DNA of 37,923 bases, from positions 1 to 37,923 of the forward strand of contig JAKAEB010000037.1 of NCBI GenBank assembly GCA_021818445.1. The letters run 5' to 3'. The notes under the pieces are model-generated. The model saw nothing but the letters and a program-made list of their open reading frames with translations, was not told the origin of the DNA and ran no database searches. Below, piece after piece: positions 17,552 through 25,620 of the stretch. Within the stretch, counting starts at the first letter, position 1, and each line of letters begins with the position of its first letter. The DNA comes from Planctomycetota bacterium (GTDB lineage Bacteria > Planctomycetota > Phycisphaerae > WQYP01). The position numbers were made by a program, and so were the translations under genes.

Positions 17552-18511
17552 ATGGCAAAAGGCAGACGACGGAAAAAGCGTTTCATTAACCAATGGTGGT
17601 GGGCCTTGGTTGCCCTGCTGATATGCTGGGGCGGTTACCAGGTGTGGCGCGTTCATGAGCAAATTGATCGGCAACTGCGTCGTCAGCAGCAGCATCAACG
17701 GACGGCTGATGATTCCAGATCCGCTGGGCAAACGCCTGCCGCGTCCGGCATCGGCATAACCGACCAAGGGCCGCCGGGTAGTGGTACTTCGGCTTATCCC
17801 CGCCAACTATCACTGACGAAACGGGAAGTTAAACGGATGCACCAATTGCTGCGTCAAGGCATAGAGCTGGCCAAAGCGCATCGTCTGATTGCCGCCCGTA
17901 ACAAACTCGAGCAGGCTTGGCGGATGACGAAAGGCCACAAAACGTCGGCGGCCGGCAGCATTAGAAAATGGCTGATGAGGATTGATATCCATACATTGCT
18001 CGATGGTGTCGCCTATCCGCATGACCATTGGATCAGGCTGGTTCAAGTGCCACTTGGAATTAACTTGGAACGAATGGCCCATTTGTACCGCATCACCACC
18101 GCGATGCTGCTGAACATCAATCCGATGATTATGCCACGTGATTTGCAGGCCGGGAGTTGGCTGCTGGTCATTCTCGGCCCATTTGATGCGGATATTCATA
18201 TTTCCAGTCAACGGGTCGATCTCCTTATACATCACCAATTTGTGCTAGACTATCCGTTTACGACAGCGGGTGTCATAACTCCGTTGCCTGGCAAATATGT
18301 GGTCGCGCGCGTATCGCACGCCGCTTTATCCAATGGTGTGCCCGAGTTAATCAGCCTGACACTCGTTGGGGATATCAACGGAAGGCATGAAGCGGTTAGA
18401 ATCAGTAATGTCGCCTCACCGGACGTGGATATGGTGATGTCGACCAAGGCGTTGGCGGAATTGGTCAAAATGTTAAGTCCGACATTTTCTGTCGTTACCA
18501 TCCGACCGTAA
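17552..18511 (+). CDS. Membrane LysM / L,D-transpeptidase-like protein without catalytic cysteine
   Basis: About 319 residues from the ATG at 17552 (GGAG at 17544-17547); a GTG at 17528 is an alternative. A basic start (MAKGRRRKKR) and one membrane helix (about 14-28) place the rest outside the cytoplasm. A linker and helical part (about 85-140) lead to a LysM-like segment (about 163-208: LGINLERMAHLYRITTAML, INPMIMPRDLQAGSWLLVI). Residues about 211-319 resemble the ErfK/YkuD L,D-transpeptidase fold that in planctomycetes often follows such LysM segments. The active-site SxxGC(I/V)R segment appears replaced by SPDVDMVMS (289-297), with Asp at the cysteine position, and no HG motif is seen. 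It is probably a non-catalytic wall-binding protein. It lies 47 nt after the cyclo-ligase gene and is coupled to the next gene. Confidence 0.68.
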   Translation: MAKGRRRKKRFINQWWWALVALLICWGGYQVWRVHEQIDRQLRRQQQHQRTADDSRSAGQTPAASGIGITDQGPPGSGTSAYPRQLSLTKREVKRMHQLLRQGIELAKAHRLIAARNKLEQAWRMTKGHKTSAAGSIRKWLMRIDIHTLLDGVAYPHDHWIRLVQVPLGINLERMAHLYRITTAMLLNINPMIMPRDLQAGSWLLVILGPFDADIHISSQRVDLLIHHQFVLDYPFTTAGVITPLPGKYVVARVSHAALSNGVPELISLTLVGDINGRHEAVRISNVASPDVDMVMSTKALAELVKMLSPTFSVVTIRP

Positions 18512-19713
18512 TGTCTTTGCGTTTGGAGTATATGGTGTCGCTGCTGGTTCAATGTTATCAATGTGGAAAAATATTGGAACTGGACGACGGGTTTCGCGGT
18601 GGTGTGTGTCGTTGCAGCCAGTGCGGGTCCCTGCTACGCGTACCCATGACCGATACCCATCAGGTGCAAAAGGCGCGGCCGGCGGAGCCAGCGGCATCAA
18701 AAGCCAAACCGATACCGGGCGTTACCGGCGATTCTCAGGACGGTGCCTACGATGATTCTCGCACTCCGCCTGCTCGGCCCGAGGCCCCCGGCACATCGTC
18801 ATCCCGGCAATTGCGTCCCGAATCTCCCGGCGCTATCGCTGGCAGCGGTGGTATGCGTCCGGCACGGCCAGAGTCTCCTTTGGCGGATAACCTCCCACAG
18901 CGTCCTACTCGGCCGGGTGATGGGGATATCGGCGTATCGAGTGGAATTCGCTCCCGGCAATCGCAGCCGCATCGGCACCCACCGAACTCGCGTAAATCGC
19001 CCGCGGCAATGCACCACAAGACTGATGGCCGGCGGCGCAAATGGTCCAACCTGCCAATCGGGGTATATGCCGGGCTGGTAGCAGGGTTCCTTCTGATCGT
19101 GGTAATCGGCATGGTATTGGCCATCAGAGCCATGACCGCAGGAGGGGCATCGTCGCCCAGGGTAAAGAGCGTAAAATCTTCACCCAAAGACGCAGCGCCG
19201 AGGCTGGTGCGCTTCCTGCGAATTCCAATTCAGGCAAAGACCGTGGTATTTTCACTTGATGGATCATCAGCCAATGCCAATAGTTTCAACTCGCTGGCGG
19301 CATTGGTAAAGCGAACGGTAACCGAGTTGCCGACATCCACCCGCGTGAAAATAGCCATCTGGGAGCCAACTGGTCTGAAGGTATTTCCCGCCCAAGGTTG
19401 GCTGTCGCCAAAAAACTTAAAAGCCACCTTTAGCCGGCTGTTGGTCTATTCGCCGTACGGTAGTACATCCATTACAAAAATGATGCTTGGCACCCTTAAA
19501 CTCGGCGCAAGTCAGAACATCATCACTACGCAAAAAATCATCGTACCGGGTAAATTGGCCACCGCCGTTGGTCGGAAGGTTGGCCCCAAACAGACAATTG
19601 ACATCATCTCCGTCAATGGGGAGGAGCACATTCTTAAAAAGATTGCACAATCTACCGGTGGGCAGTTCCAGATGATATCAGTCACCGATCTACAATCGCT
19701 ACTCTCGGAATGA
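18511..19713 (+). CDS. Zinc-ribbon, proline-rich, single-span membrane protein with VWA-like domain
   Basis: A 400-residue protein. The start overlaps the previous stop (TAATG); an ATG at 18532 with GGAG very close before it is an alternative giving 393 residues. The N terminus has a zinc ribbon (CYQCG and CRCSQCG, about 15-40). Residues about 50-165 are low-complexity and rich in Pro, Arg and Ser (repeats of RPARPESP type). A membrane helix lies at about 188-212. The exported part (about 235-400) resembles a von Willebrand A fold: VVFSLDGSSAN, where the DxSxS metal site is altered to DGSSA, and an alternating beta/alpha pattern to VNGEEHILKKIAQSTGGQF, typical of VWA ends. The zinc ribbon would be cytoplasmic. 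Function is unknown; coupling to the pseudo-transpeptidase suggests a joint envelope role. Confidence 0.7.
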   Translation: MSLRLEYMVSLLVQCYQCGKILELDDGFRGGVCRCSQCGSLLRVPMTDTHQVQKARPAEPAASKAKPIPGVTGDSQDGAYDDSRTPPARPEAPGTSSSRQLRPESPGAIAGSGGMRPARPESPLADNLPQRPTRPGDGDIGVSSGIRSRQSQPHRHPPNSRKSPAAMHHKTDGRRRKWSNLPIGVYAGLVAGFLLIVVIGMVLAIRAMTAGGASSPRVKSVKSSPKDAAPRLVRFLRIPIQAKTVVFSLDGSSANANSFNSLAALVKRTVTELPTSTRVKIAIWEPTGLKVFPAQGWLSPKNLKATFSRLLVYSPYGSTSITKMMLGTLKLGASQNIITTQKIIVPGKLATAVGRKVGPKQTIDIISVNGEEHILKKIAQSTGGQFQMISVTDLQSLLSE

Positions 19714-19760
19714 TGAGGTTACCCAAAGCTCGCCGCCGTGCGGTATGCAATCTGACAAGG

Positions 19761-21476
19761 TCAATAGTGTTTTCGTATGTATGCCAATGAAAATTCCCGC
19801 AGTGGTATCCATGCATTCTTAACATCAAATACCTTCCGCAAGGTTCGGCTACCGCGAATATCCGGCCGTGAAAAACGTGGGTCGTGCCGGAAGGGGTTAT
19901 AAAGGGGATCGCCCACATACGCCTGTCGCCACGCCATCACCGGTGTGGATACGCTGTACACCTCCATCTGAGGGTATTCTCCCGAAAGCAGCAAAGGCAG
20001 AAACAGGTTGGGCTGGGGAAATGAAAACAGGTAGGGCTCCCAAACAGGCCCGGATGTACCGCACGCCTTGTGTTTAAGCAGATTGATGCACCACGCCGTA
20101 TCGGTCGGATTGTGCAGTGAATCAAGTTCAAAACTTGCAACGTGGTAACCCACAAAGCCCGGCACCCATTGGCAGCAGTTTACAAATTTGTGCACCGAGT
20201 ACCAGCCGCAGTAAACCGCACAATCGGGCGCGTCGGCACGTTTGAATAATGCCGGCACATCGTTAAGCACCACCGGTATTTTCGCCTCTATTTTCAGCAT
20301 GGCCGCCGTGTGGCGCAGCAGGCGGTCGAACTGGCTGTATGGGTCGGTGCCGTGCAGACCTCGGGCATCGATATACACCTTGCCACGCAATCCCCTGGCC
20401 TCAACCCGCAGCCCCCTGGCAATCATCGCTTCTACCATTTTTATGTTAAGTCCATCAATGCGGCTCACCATCATGATGCGGGGGTGCAGGCCCGCCAGAT
20501 CGGCGTGCCAGTTCTCAAGCTCAATGGGGTTTTGGTACCAGTTGGAATGGGAAATTCTTCCGTACCAGAGCATCATTAAATCGCTATCCAAGCTGGATTT
20601 ACTGTGCACGTGCAGCAAGTAAGTTATCTGCGAAATGTCCTCGACCGCTTCGCCCGCCAAGCCGAAAAAACGCCGCTTGATGTGCCGCATGGCACGGCGG
20701 TTGGCTGGCTTGTAGCGGTGCACCTTGAGCATTTCATATTCACGTATGGCCAAAAGCGATCGCTTTCTTTCACGCCGCAGGAACTCCGACATCTGCATCG
20801 ATTGCAGGCTTGTTCCGTGGACATGCAGCGTCTGGGCCATAACAGCGGCACCAAGGCAATGTCGAAACAAGGCCAATATTTCTGTATTATCCGCGGCGGT
20901 TTTGGCATTGGGATTATGATTGAAGAATGCCAATGTCCGTGCCAGCGCCGCCTTGAATTCCATGATGGTGTGATAAACGCTGGTTCGCAATTTACCATTG
21001 GCCAGCACCGTCAGATTGCCCGGCGGTGGCACCTTCGGCGCTGCAAGCCCATCCATGGCACCCAATCGCTTGATGGCGGCACGCAGGCCGGCCCTTATTT
21101 CAACCAGTTGGCCACGCAAATGTGTCACATCCGCCTCATCCGCAAATGTCGGGCTTTGCGGTCCGACCTTGAGCGGAATGCCATAAGTGGTTACAAGGCA
21201 CCGTATTTGCGACCGCAAATGACGCTCGGTGAGTATTTGTCGAATCGCCGCCGCCACACGGGCGTCATAAAACGGTGCGGTGATCACCTGCGCGTTATTG
21301 GGTAAATTAAGTTCGATGATATTGGCCAGAGGGATGCGCCTGGCCTTGGCATAATATTGGCCAAGGGCTATGGATTGCGAATTATTTCCGTTCACAATAA
21401 TGGCAACTTGCGAGGGCCGTAGGATCGATAATCCTTGGCACATGGTCGGAAGCAGCAAAATTCCCAGCCATGCCAT
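19761..21476 (-). CDS. TIGR03790 family secreted protein
   Basis: About 571 residues from the ATG at 21476, where a signal peptide begins (MAWLGILLLPTMCQG). The next block, LRPSQVAIIVN, then SQSIALGQYYAKARRIP, and LVTTYGIPLKVG near residue 100 match the TIGR03790 family as I know it. That family is described as uncharacterised and restricted to genomes that encode exosortase, which agrees with the three PEP-CTERM proteins here. Later parts include GLHGTDPYSQFDRLLR and MAWRQAYVGDPLYNPFRHD near the C terminus; the last is a typical family ending. The frame is open further upstream to 21719, but that would overlap the preceding amidohydrolase gene and delay the signal peptide. No clear Shine-Dalgarno site precedes 21476. 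The gene begins 46 nt after the amidohydrolase stop, so the two probably share an mRNA. Confidence 0.85.
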   Translation of the reverse strand: MAWLGILLLPTMCQGLSILRPSQVAIIVNGNNSQSIALGQYYAKARRIPLANIIELNLPNNAQVITAPFYDARVAAAIRQILTERHLRSQIRCLVTTYGIPLKVGPQSPTFADEADVTHLRGQLVEIRAGLRAAIKRLGAMDGLAAPKVPPPGNLTVLANGKLRTSVYHTIMEFKAALARTLAFFNHNPNAKTAADNTEILALFRHCLGAAVMAQTLHVHGTSLQSMQMSEFLRRERKRSLLAIREYEMLKVHRYKPANRRAMRHIKRRFFGLAGEAVEDISQITYLLHVHSKSSLDSDLMMLWYGRISHSNWYQNPIELENWHADLAGLHPRIMMVSRIDGLNIKMVEAMIARGLRVEARGLRGKVYIDARGLHGTDPYSQFDRLLRHTAAMLKIEAKIPVVLNDVPALFKRADAPDCAVYCGWYSVHKFVNCCQWVPGFVGYHVASFELDSLHNPTDTAWCINLLKHKACGTSGPVWEPYLFSFPQPNLFLPLLLSGEYPQMEVYSVSTPVMAWRQAYVGDPLYNPFRHDPRFSRPDIRGSRTLRKVFDVKNAWIPLREFSLAYIRKHY

Positions 21477-21522
21477 TAGCTGTACTGTAAACTTCGGGAG
21501 GTGTGGTCGCTTGCGATATTTT

Positions 21523-22731
21523 TCAGGGCGACTGCTGCAGGTACTGCGAACCACTCTCCGCCAGTGCCGACATGGTGCGTATTCCCACGGCCAGTGCCGT
21601 ATCAGGAAAGTCATAATGGGGACTGTGCAGCATAGGATAAGTTCGGCGGCCGACCGGACGAGTGCCAAGAACAAAAAAGCTGCCGCTGGTTTTCTGCAGG
21701 ATGTAGGCAAAATCTTCACTCCATAAATGAGGGACGGCAGCCCGCCGCACTCGTGAACGCCCCAGTATATGCTCCGCCGTTTTAAATAATAATTCCGTGG
21801 ATGCGATGTCGTTCACCACCGCCGGTGTGCTGGAGATAATCTTCATTTGCACTTTACAGCGAAATTGACGTGCCGCCGCCCGGCAGACGGACTGTATCCA
21901 TCGCAATTTATCTGCCCTCACAGCGGCAGAAAGCGTACGGAGCGTGCCGTGCATAGTCGCTGTTGATGGAATAATATTCGGTGCGCTTCCGGCTTGCAGG
22001 CATCCGAAGCTAAGCACGACCGAATCATCCGCTACCGCGCCTCGGGGCGATATTTGCAGCAGCATGGATAAATGACCGGCACACGGTATCGGATTGTTCC
22101 CGCGCTGCGGCTGTGAACCATGGGTCGCCTTGCCCTCCACGGTTATTTGCAGACTATCAACATTGGCAAGCAGTACCCCGGCGCGGGTTGCAATACTGCC
22201 GACCGGCAATTCCGGCCACCCGTGCAATCCATAGACCAGATTTGGCATTACGCCCAGATTTTCCAAGGCGCGGCACATTCGCTCGCCGCCATTGAATCCT
22301 TCCTCCGCCGGCTGAAAATACACAATGATTCCGCTGACGAAATGATCGCGATGTTCCCAAAGCCAGCGGCTTGTCGCCAGTGCAATGGCCATGTGACCAT
22401 CATGTCCGCAAGCGTGCATCCGGCCCCGATGGCGGCTCGCGTACATTGCCCCGGTGGCCTCCTCAATGGGCAGGGCATCCATCTCGGCTCGTATGCCCAC
22501 CACTCCACCAACCGTCGTGCGGCCGCTGATGAATGCCGCGATCCCGGTGCCACCAGCCAGGCCCGTGACGTGCGGAATGTGCATGCGATTCAGTTCCCGA
22601 CATATATATTTTGCCGTCAGGTGCTCCTCAAAGGCTAATTCCGGTATTTGGTGCAGATCGTGGCGCACACGCTTGGCATAGGCAAAAATGTCCCCGGCGG
22701 GGGGTGAGAGTCTGTCGCGTGCGGCCGGCAT
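21523..22731 (-). CDS. M20 family metallo-amidohydrolase
   Basis: About 402 residues from the ATG at 22731, chosen for its AAGGA site (complement of 22739-22743) and because it gives the normal family length; the frame is open back to 22815. This is an M20D-type peptidase/amidohydrolase (hippurate hydrolase and N-acyl-amino-acid amidohydrolase group) that hydrolyses an amide bond using a di-metal centre. Seen are RHDLHQIPELAFEE, RAEMDALPIEE, the metal-binding HACGHDGH (H106, C108, H110, H113), FQPAEEG with the catalytic and metal glutamates (E143-E144), HGSQPQRGNNPI in the dimerisation domain, and WSEDFAYILQ near the end. All core motifs appear intact. No signal peptide is seen, so it is probably cytoplasmic. 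Substrate is unknown. Confidence 0.92.
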   Translation of the reverse strand: MPAARDRLSPPAGDIFAYAKRVRHDLHQIPELAFEEHLTAKYICRELNRMHIPHVTGLAGGTGIAAFISGRTTVGGVVGIRAEMDALPIEEATGAMYASRHRGRMHACGHDGHMAIALATSRWLWEHRDHFVSGIIVYFQPAEEGFNGGERMCRALENLGVMPNLVYGLHGWPELPVGSIATRAGVLLANVDSLQITVEGKATHGSQPQRGNNPIPCAGHLSMLLQISPRGAVADDSVVLSFGCLQAGSAPNIIPSTATMHGTLRTLSAAVRADKLRWIQSVCRAAARQFRCKVQMKIISSTPAVVNDIASTELLFKTAEHILGRSRVRRAAVPHLWSEDFAYILQKTSGSFFVLGTRPVGRRTYPMLHSPHYDFPDTALAVGIRTMSALAESGSQYLQQSP

Positions 22732-23028
22732 GTCGCATTCCTTAAAAGCAAAACCGATGCTCAATGGCAATTGTAAGGAGGGTTGCATCGCCCGCAAGCC
22801 AGTTGATATTCGCAATGGCCAGCCGTATCCGTGCCACGACCCGGCCGGTAAGTTTCGCCGCCACGATCTTGCTTCAACTCCTCGGAACTTTCCGGTTTTT
22901 CGGTGAACACACGCTTCACCCCATGAGAACCCGCAAATTCTGCGGTAATATATAAAGCACTGGAACTCGCATGCAGGCGATTTCGGCTTGTTTCCGTTGG
23001 GCTGTTACGCCAAGTTTGGCAAGGCGGA
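22732..23028. promoter_or_regulatory. Divergent intergenic region, amidohydrolase / membrane protein
   Basis: About 300 bases with no supported gene. It contains a small perfect inverted repeat, CCGCA (22931-22935) and TGCGG (22941-22945), directly followed by an AT-rich TAATATATAAAG stretch that could be a rightward -10 region. An ATG at 22971 opens a different frame that overlaps the real downstream gene and was not accepted. Confidence 0.35.
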
Positions 23029-23634
23029 TTGGATTTGATTCGTTTGACCGAGACATTTCCCCAAACGCTTGGGGCATGGCTTTTTCATCTTCATCCCATG
23101 GTGCTTCTGGCCATGGGGGTGGTGGCGATCACCCTCCTTTGGCGTTGGCAACATACGCGGCAGATAAAACTCCTCGCCTTAGGGGGGGGGATCGTCGCCG
23201 CCGGCCTGCTCTGGGCGCTGATCGGTTGGATCGTGGTAACTCCGGGTGAGCGCCTGCAGGATGATATTCATAAAATTCTCAATGCCGCCACCCATCAGGA
23301 TATGGTGGAGATTCAAAATTATCTTGCACCGGATGCGGTCTTCGACGGTTGGGACAAAGCTCGCATAGTTTCTGAACTCAATTATCGCCTGTCGCATATC
23401 CGCCTCACGGCCAATTACCTGCGCAGCATCCACATGCGCCGTCAGGGACGTCATGCACAAACCAATATTGTTGTGTTATCCATCGCCCGCGACTACGGCC
23501 CCCTGATTACCCGATGGCGCCTGATTTGGCAGGACCATCGGCGGCCCGGTCACTGGCAAATCACGCAAATGCAACTTCAGAGTATTGGTAATTCCAATGT
23601 CTCTTCGCAGGCTCCTTTAGGCCCCTCGCCTTAG
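23029..23634 (+). CDS. Small membrane protein with NTF2-like domain
   Basis: A 201-residue protein starting at a TTG at 23029 with AAGGCGG at 23021-23027; a downstream internal ATG is possible. Two hydrophobic stretches (about 21-39 and 47-69) form a membrane hairpin. Residues about 78-190 have the pattern of an NTF2/SnoaL-like cone domain (DDIHKILNAATHQDMVEIQNYLAPDA..., ending WRLIWQDHRR..WQITQMQLQSI). No catalytic motif is evident. The stop codon lies inside the terminal repeat of the element that begins at 23631, so insertion of that element may have set the C terminus. Function is unknown. Confidence 0.65.
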   Translation: MDLIRLTETFPQTLGAWLFHLHPMVLLAMGVVAITLLWRWQHTRQIKLLALGGGIVAAGLLWALIGWIVVTPGERLQDDIHKILNAATHQDMVEIQNYLAPDAVFDGWDKARIVSELNYRLSHIRLTANYLRSIHMRRQGRHAQTNIVVLSIARDYGPLITRWRLIWQDHRRPGHWQITQMQLQSIGNSNVSSQAPLGPSP

Positions 23635-23901
23635 GAGTCTGTCCAATTAATAGCAGAGCGGCGATGTGCCGGGAATTCTCCGGATGCAAAGCGTCGGGCC
23701 GACGGCGACTCTAGGAAGATGAGACCAAGAACGCCGCAGGCGGGGCGCTTATGGCACACCCTCCGGGCGGTAGGCCTATCGCCCGGCCTCTGCGGCGCGG
23801 CTTCCTCGGCGTATCAACCGATACGCCCTCGTCGCCGCTTCTTGATGCCCGCCAAAATCCATGCCGTCGCCGTCCTTGTTATTGCGCGGACAGGCTCCTA
23901 A
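23631..23901. mobile_element. Hairpin-rich element with terminal inverted repeats (MITE-like)
   Basis: A 271-bp stretch is bounded by TTAGGAGTCTGTCC (23631-23644) and its inverted copy GGACAGGCTCCTAA (23888-23901), 13 of 14 positions matching. Inside are several perfect stems: CGTCGG/CCGACG (23692-23697 and 23699-23704), CCGGGCG/CGCCCGG (23763-23769 and 23780-23786) and GGCGTATC/GATACGCC (23808-23815 and 23820-23827). There is no convincing transposase. The ends allow a TA target duplication (23632-23633 and 23899-23900), as left by some IS families, but that cannot be told from repeat sequence alone. It looks like a non-autonomous mobile element; a structured RNA is the alternative. Confidence 0.5.
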
Positions 23902-24178
23902 AGAGCCTCGGCCTACCCCGGGAACTCGTATCGATGGCGGTCTGCCAAGGGCGGAAACCCAAATGGCGACGCAAGCCATGCTTTGACTGAAGCTTTGAAA
24001 ATAGGCTCTGCGGATGATCAGGCAACCGCGTCATACGCCCCGTGGGGAAGGTGCCTACCACCCGCTCAATCGCACTGCGGGATGACGGCCAGCCTTCGCC
24101 AAAAATACATAACAGCGTGGCTTGCCTGAGTTGAGGCATACTGGTGAAAATTATTCGTCGCGCGCTCTTGCGGGTGCC
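23902..24178. other. Non-coding stretch between the element and the regulator
   Basis: About 280 bases with no gene I can support. A minus-strand frame from 24139 to 23879 encodes 86 residues, but it runs into the terminal repeat of the neighbouring element, has no clear ribosome site and matches nothing I recognise. The stretch may include a continuation of the element or a degraded gene. Confidence 0.3.
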
Positions 24179-25357
24179 TCACTTGGTACCCATAGCAGAT
24201 ATTCGGAATTGACTGGCGCTCCGCATGCTGCTGGCGGTCTGGCCCCAATATCGGCGGAAACTGGTACTGAAGTGCTTGCTGGTTGAATGGCCGGTACGGG
24301 CTGCAATCGTCGTCATCTTTAAGTTTGAATCGATAACTAAGTCGCGTGCGAGTTCCATTTGAAGCCGCTCTATTTCCGCAGCCGGTGACCTCCCCAACGA
24401 CTCTTTGAATCGCCGCTCCAGTGTCGGTCGGGAAATGTTGAGTCTACGACATAGCATTTTGACAGAACATGGCTTCTCTAATTCTCGTTGGATAGTCCGC
24501 AGCGCCTCACATACCAAGCCATCTTCAATTCCAAAAATGTCCGTGGACAGGCGGTTTACCACACGGATGGGTGGTATCCGGCACATTGTGCTCGCCGACC
24601 GCCCATTGGCCATTAAATCCACCAACACACTCAAAGCCCGGCCACCAATCTCTGTGGCGTTAAGTCGAATGCTGGATAGATACGGCTTCCGAAGTTGACT
24701 AAATAAATCGTCATCATCGGCACCAAGCACGGAGACGTCCTCCGGCACGCGGATGGAATTTCGACGGCAATGCCCAACAACCGATGATGCCAACAAATCG
24801 TTGCCCGCGAAAACAGCCAATGGTTTGGGGGTCGATAATAACCACTGCTCGCAATCGATCGCTGAATTTAAAGAATTCGATTTCGCGGGTGTTCGTACCC
24901 GGCTCAAGTGCACGACTTGAATACCATGTTCCGATGCCCGCTGGGTAAAGCCGGCCATGCGCTGTTGCGACCATGTGCGATCCGGATCACCACAATAGGC
25001 GAGACGCTTGAAGCCACGGGCTGTAAAATAATCAGCCGCCATGCGCCCAACTGCCACATCATCTGAGCAAACCGTCGGAAAGGCCTGAGCGTCGCTGTCG
25101 TTGGAAACAACGACAACCGGCAGCCGGAGTTTACCTAATTGTGTCACGATCTTCTGGTGCGTTGACAATCCGGAAAGAATTACACCATTGACTTGCGTAG
25201 ACAGTAACCCATTAATCGCCCCATTACCGGCCCCGACGGGGACCTTCAGATTGATGCGAGGTTGAAGTAAAGCACTCTGAACCATACCACGCAGTACTTC
25301 CCGATTGTAGCCAAACGCCAAGTCGGCGATGTAAACGATTTGAAGAGAGTCTTCCAT
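24179..25357 (-). CDS. XylR-type transcriptional regulator (LacI-like sensor plus AraC HTH)
   Basis: About 392 residues from the ATG at 25357 (AGGGA on the minus strand just upstream); the frame is open back to 25423 but the extra part is not family-like. The length equals that of E. coli XylR. Residues about 5-275 form a periplasmic-binding-protein-like sugar sensor (VYIADLAFGYNREVLRGM, VNGVILSGL, SDDVAVGRMAADYFTARGFKRLAYCG, AVFAGNDLLASSV, ISVLGADDD-type segment). Residues about 290-385 are an AraC-type double helix-turn-helix (VKMLCRRLNISRPTLERRFKESLG, MTTIAARTGHSTSKHFSTSFRRYWG). Such regulators bind a sugar and activate nearby carbohydrate genes. It is divergent from the first lectin-fold PEP-CTERM gene, its most likely target. 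Confidence 0.93.
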   Translation of the reverse strand: MEDSLQIVYIADLAFGYNREVLRGMVQSALLQPRINLKVPVGAGNGAINGLLSTQVNGVILSGLSTHQKIVTQLGKLRLPVVVVSNDSDAQAFPTVCSDDVAVGRMAADYFTARGFKRLAYCGDPDRTWSQQRMAGFTQRASEHGIQVVHLSRVRTPAKSNSLNSAIDCEQWLLSTPKPLAVFAGNDLLASSVVGHCRRNSIRVPEDVSVLGADDDDLFSQLRKPYLSSIRLNATEIGGRALSVLVDLMANGRSASTMCRIPPIRVVNRLSTDIFGIEDGLVCEALRTIQRELEKPCSVKMLCRRLNISRPTLERRFKESLGRSPAAEIERLQMELARDLVIDSNLKMTTIAARTGHSTSKHFSTSFRRYWGQTASSMRSASQFRISAMGTK

Positions 25358-25408
25358 GGAAAACTTCCCTAAGAAAATGCACCATGCGCCGGGAATCGTA
25401 TCCCCGTT

Positions 25409-25424
25409 GGTAACAATTGTCACC
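25409..25424. promoter_or_regulatory. Near-perfect palindrome, candidate regulator operator
   Basis: GGTAACAATTGTCACC is a 16-bp near-perfect palindrome centred on AATT (one mismatched pair). It lies 52 bp upstream of the XylR-type regulator start. Its place and symmetry suggest an operator, possibly for autoregulation, but XylR-type activators often bind direct repeats, so another factor is possible. Confidence 0.4.
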
Positions 25425-25538
25425 TAAGTGGAATATTTTTGAATATGGCTCGTGCCGTAGGAGCGACACGAATAGTGTGCGGAATCTGCAAATTAGACAG
25501 ATTTAAATTTTCATGGCCCCTCCAGTCAGAGACGCTGC

Positions 25539-25553
25539 ATCACGTTTCGTGAT
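25539..25553. promoter_or_regulatory. Perfect palindrome in the regulator/lectin intergenic region
   Basis: ATCACGTTTCGTGAT is a perfect 6+3+6 palindrome located about 56 bp upstream of the candidate -10 of the lectin-fold PEP-CTERM gene. An A-run follows it, so it is not an intrinsic terminator on the plus strand, and on the minus strand the T-run precedes it. An operator is the simplest reading. Confidence 0.4.
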
Positions 25554-25605
25554 AAAAAAAGGGAAGGACATTTTTCAATTGTGGCCTAGGAATTCCTCGA
25601 GGAAG

Positions 25606-25614
25606 TGATATACT
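25606..25614 (+). promoter_or_regulatory. Candidate extended -10 promoter element
   Basis: TGATATACT contains an extended TG and the -10 hexamer TATACT (25609-25614). No clear -35 lies at the usual distance, as expected for an activator-dependent or extended -10 promoter. A start near 25621 would give a leader of about 170 nt before the gene at 25791. Confidence 0.35.
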
Positions 25615-25620
25615 CAACTT

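Noticed and set aside
23879..24139. Minus-strand frame of 86 residues next to the hairpin-rich element
   Set aside because: No recognisable family, no ribosome site, and it crosses into the element's terminal repeat; it is more likely chance coding or debris.
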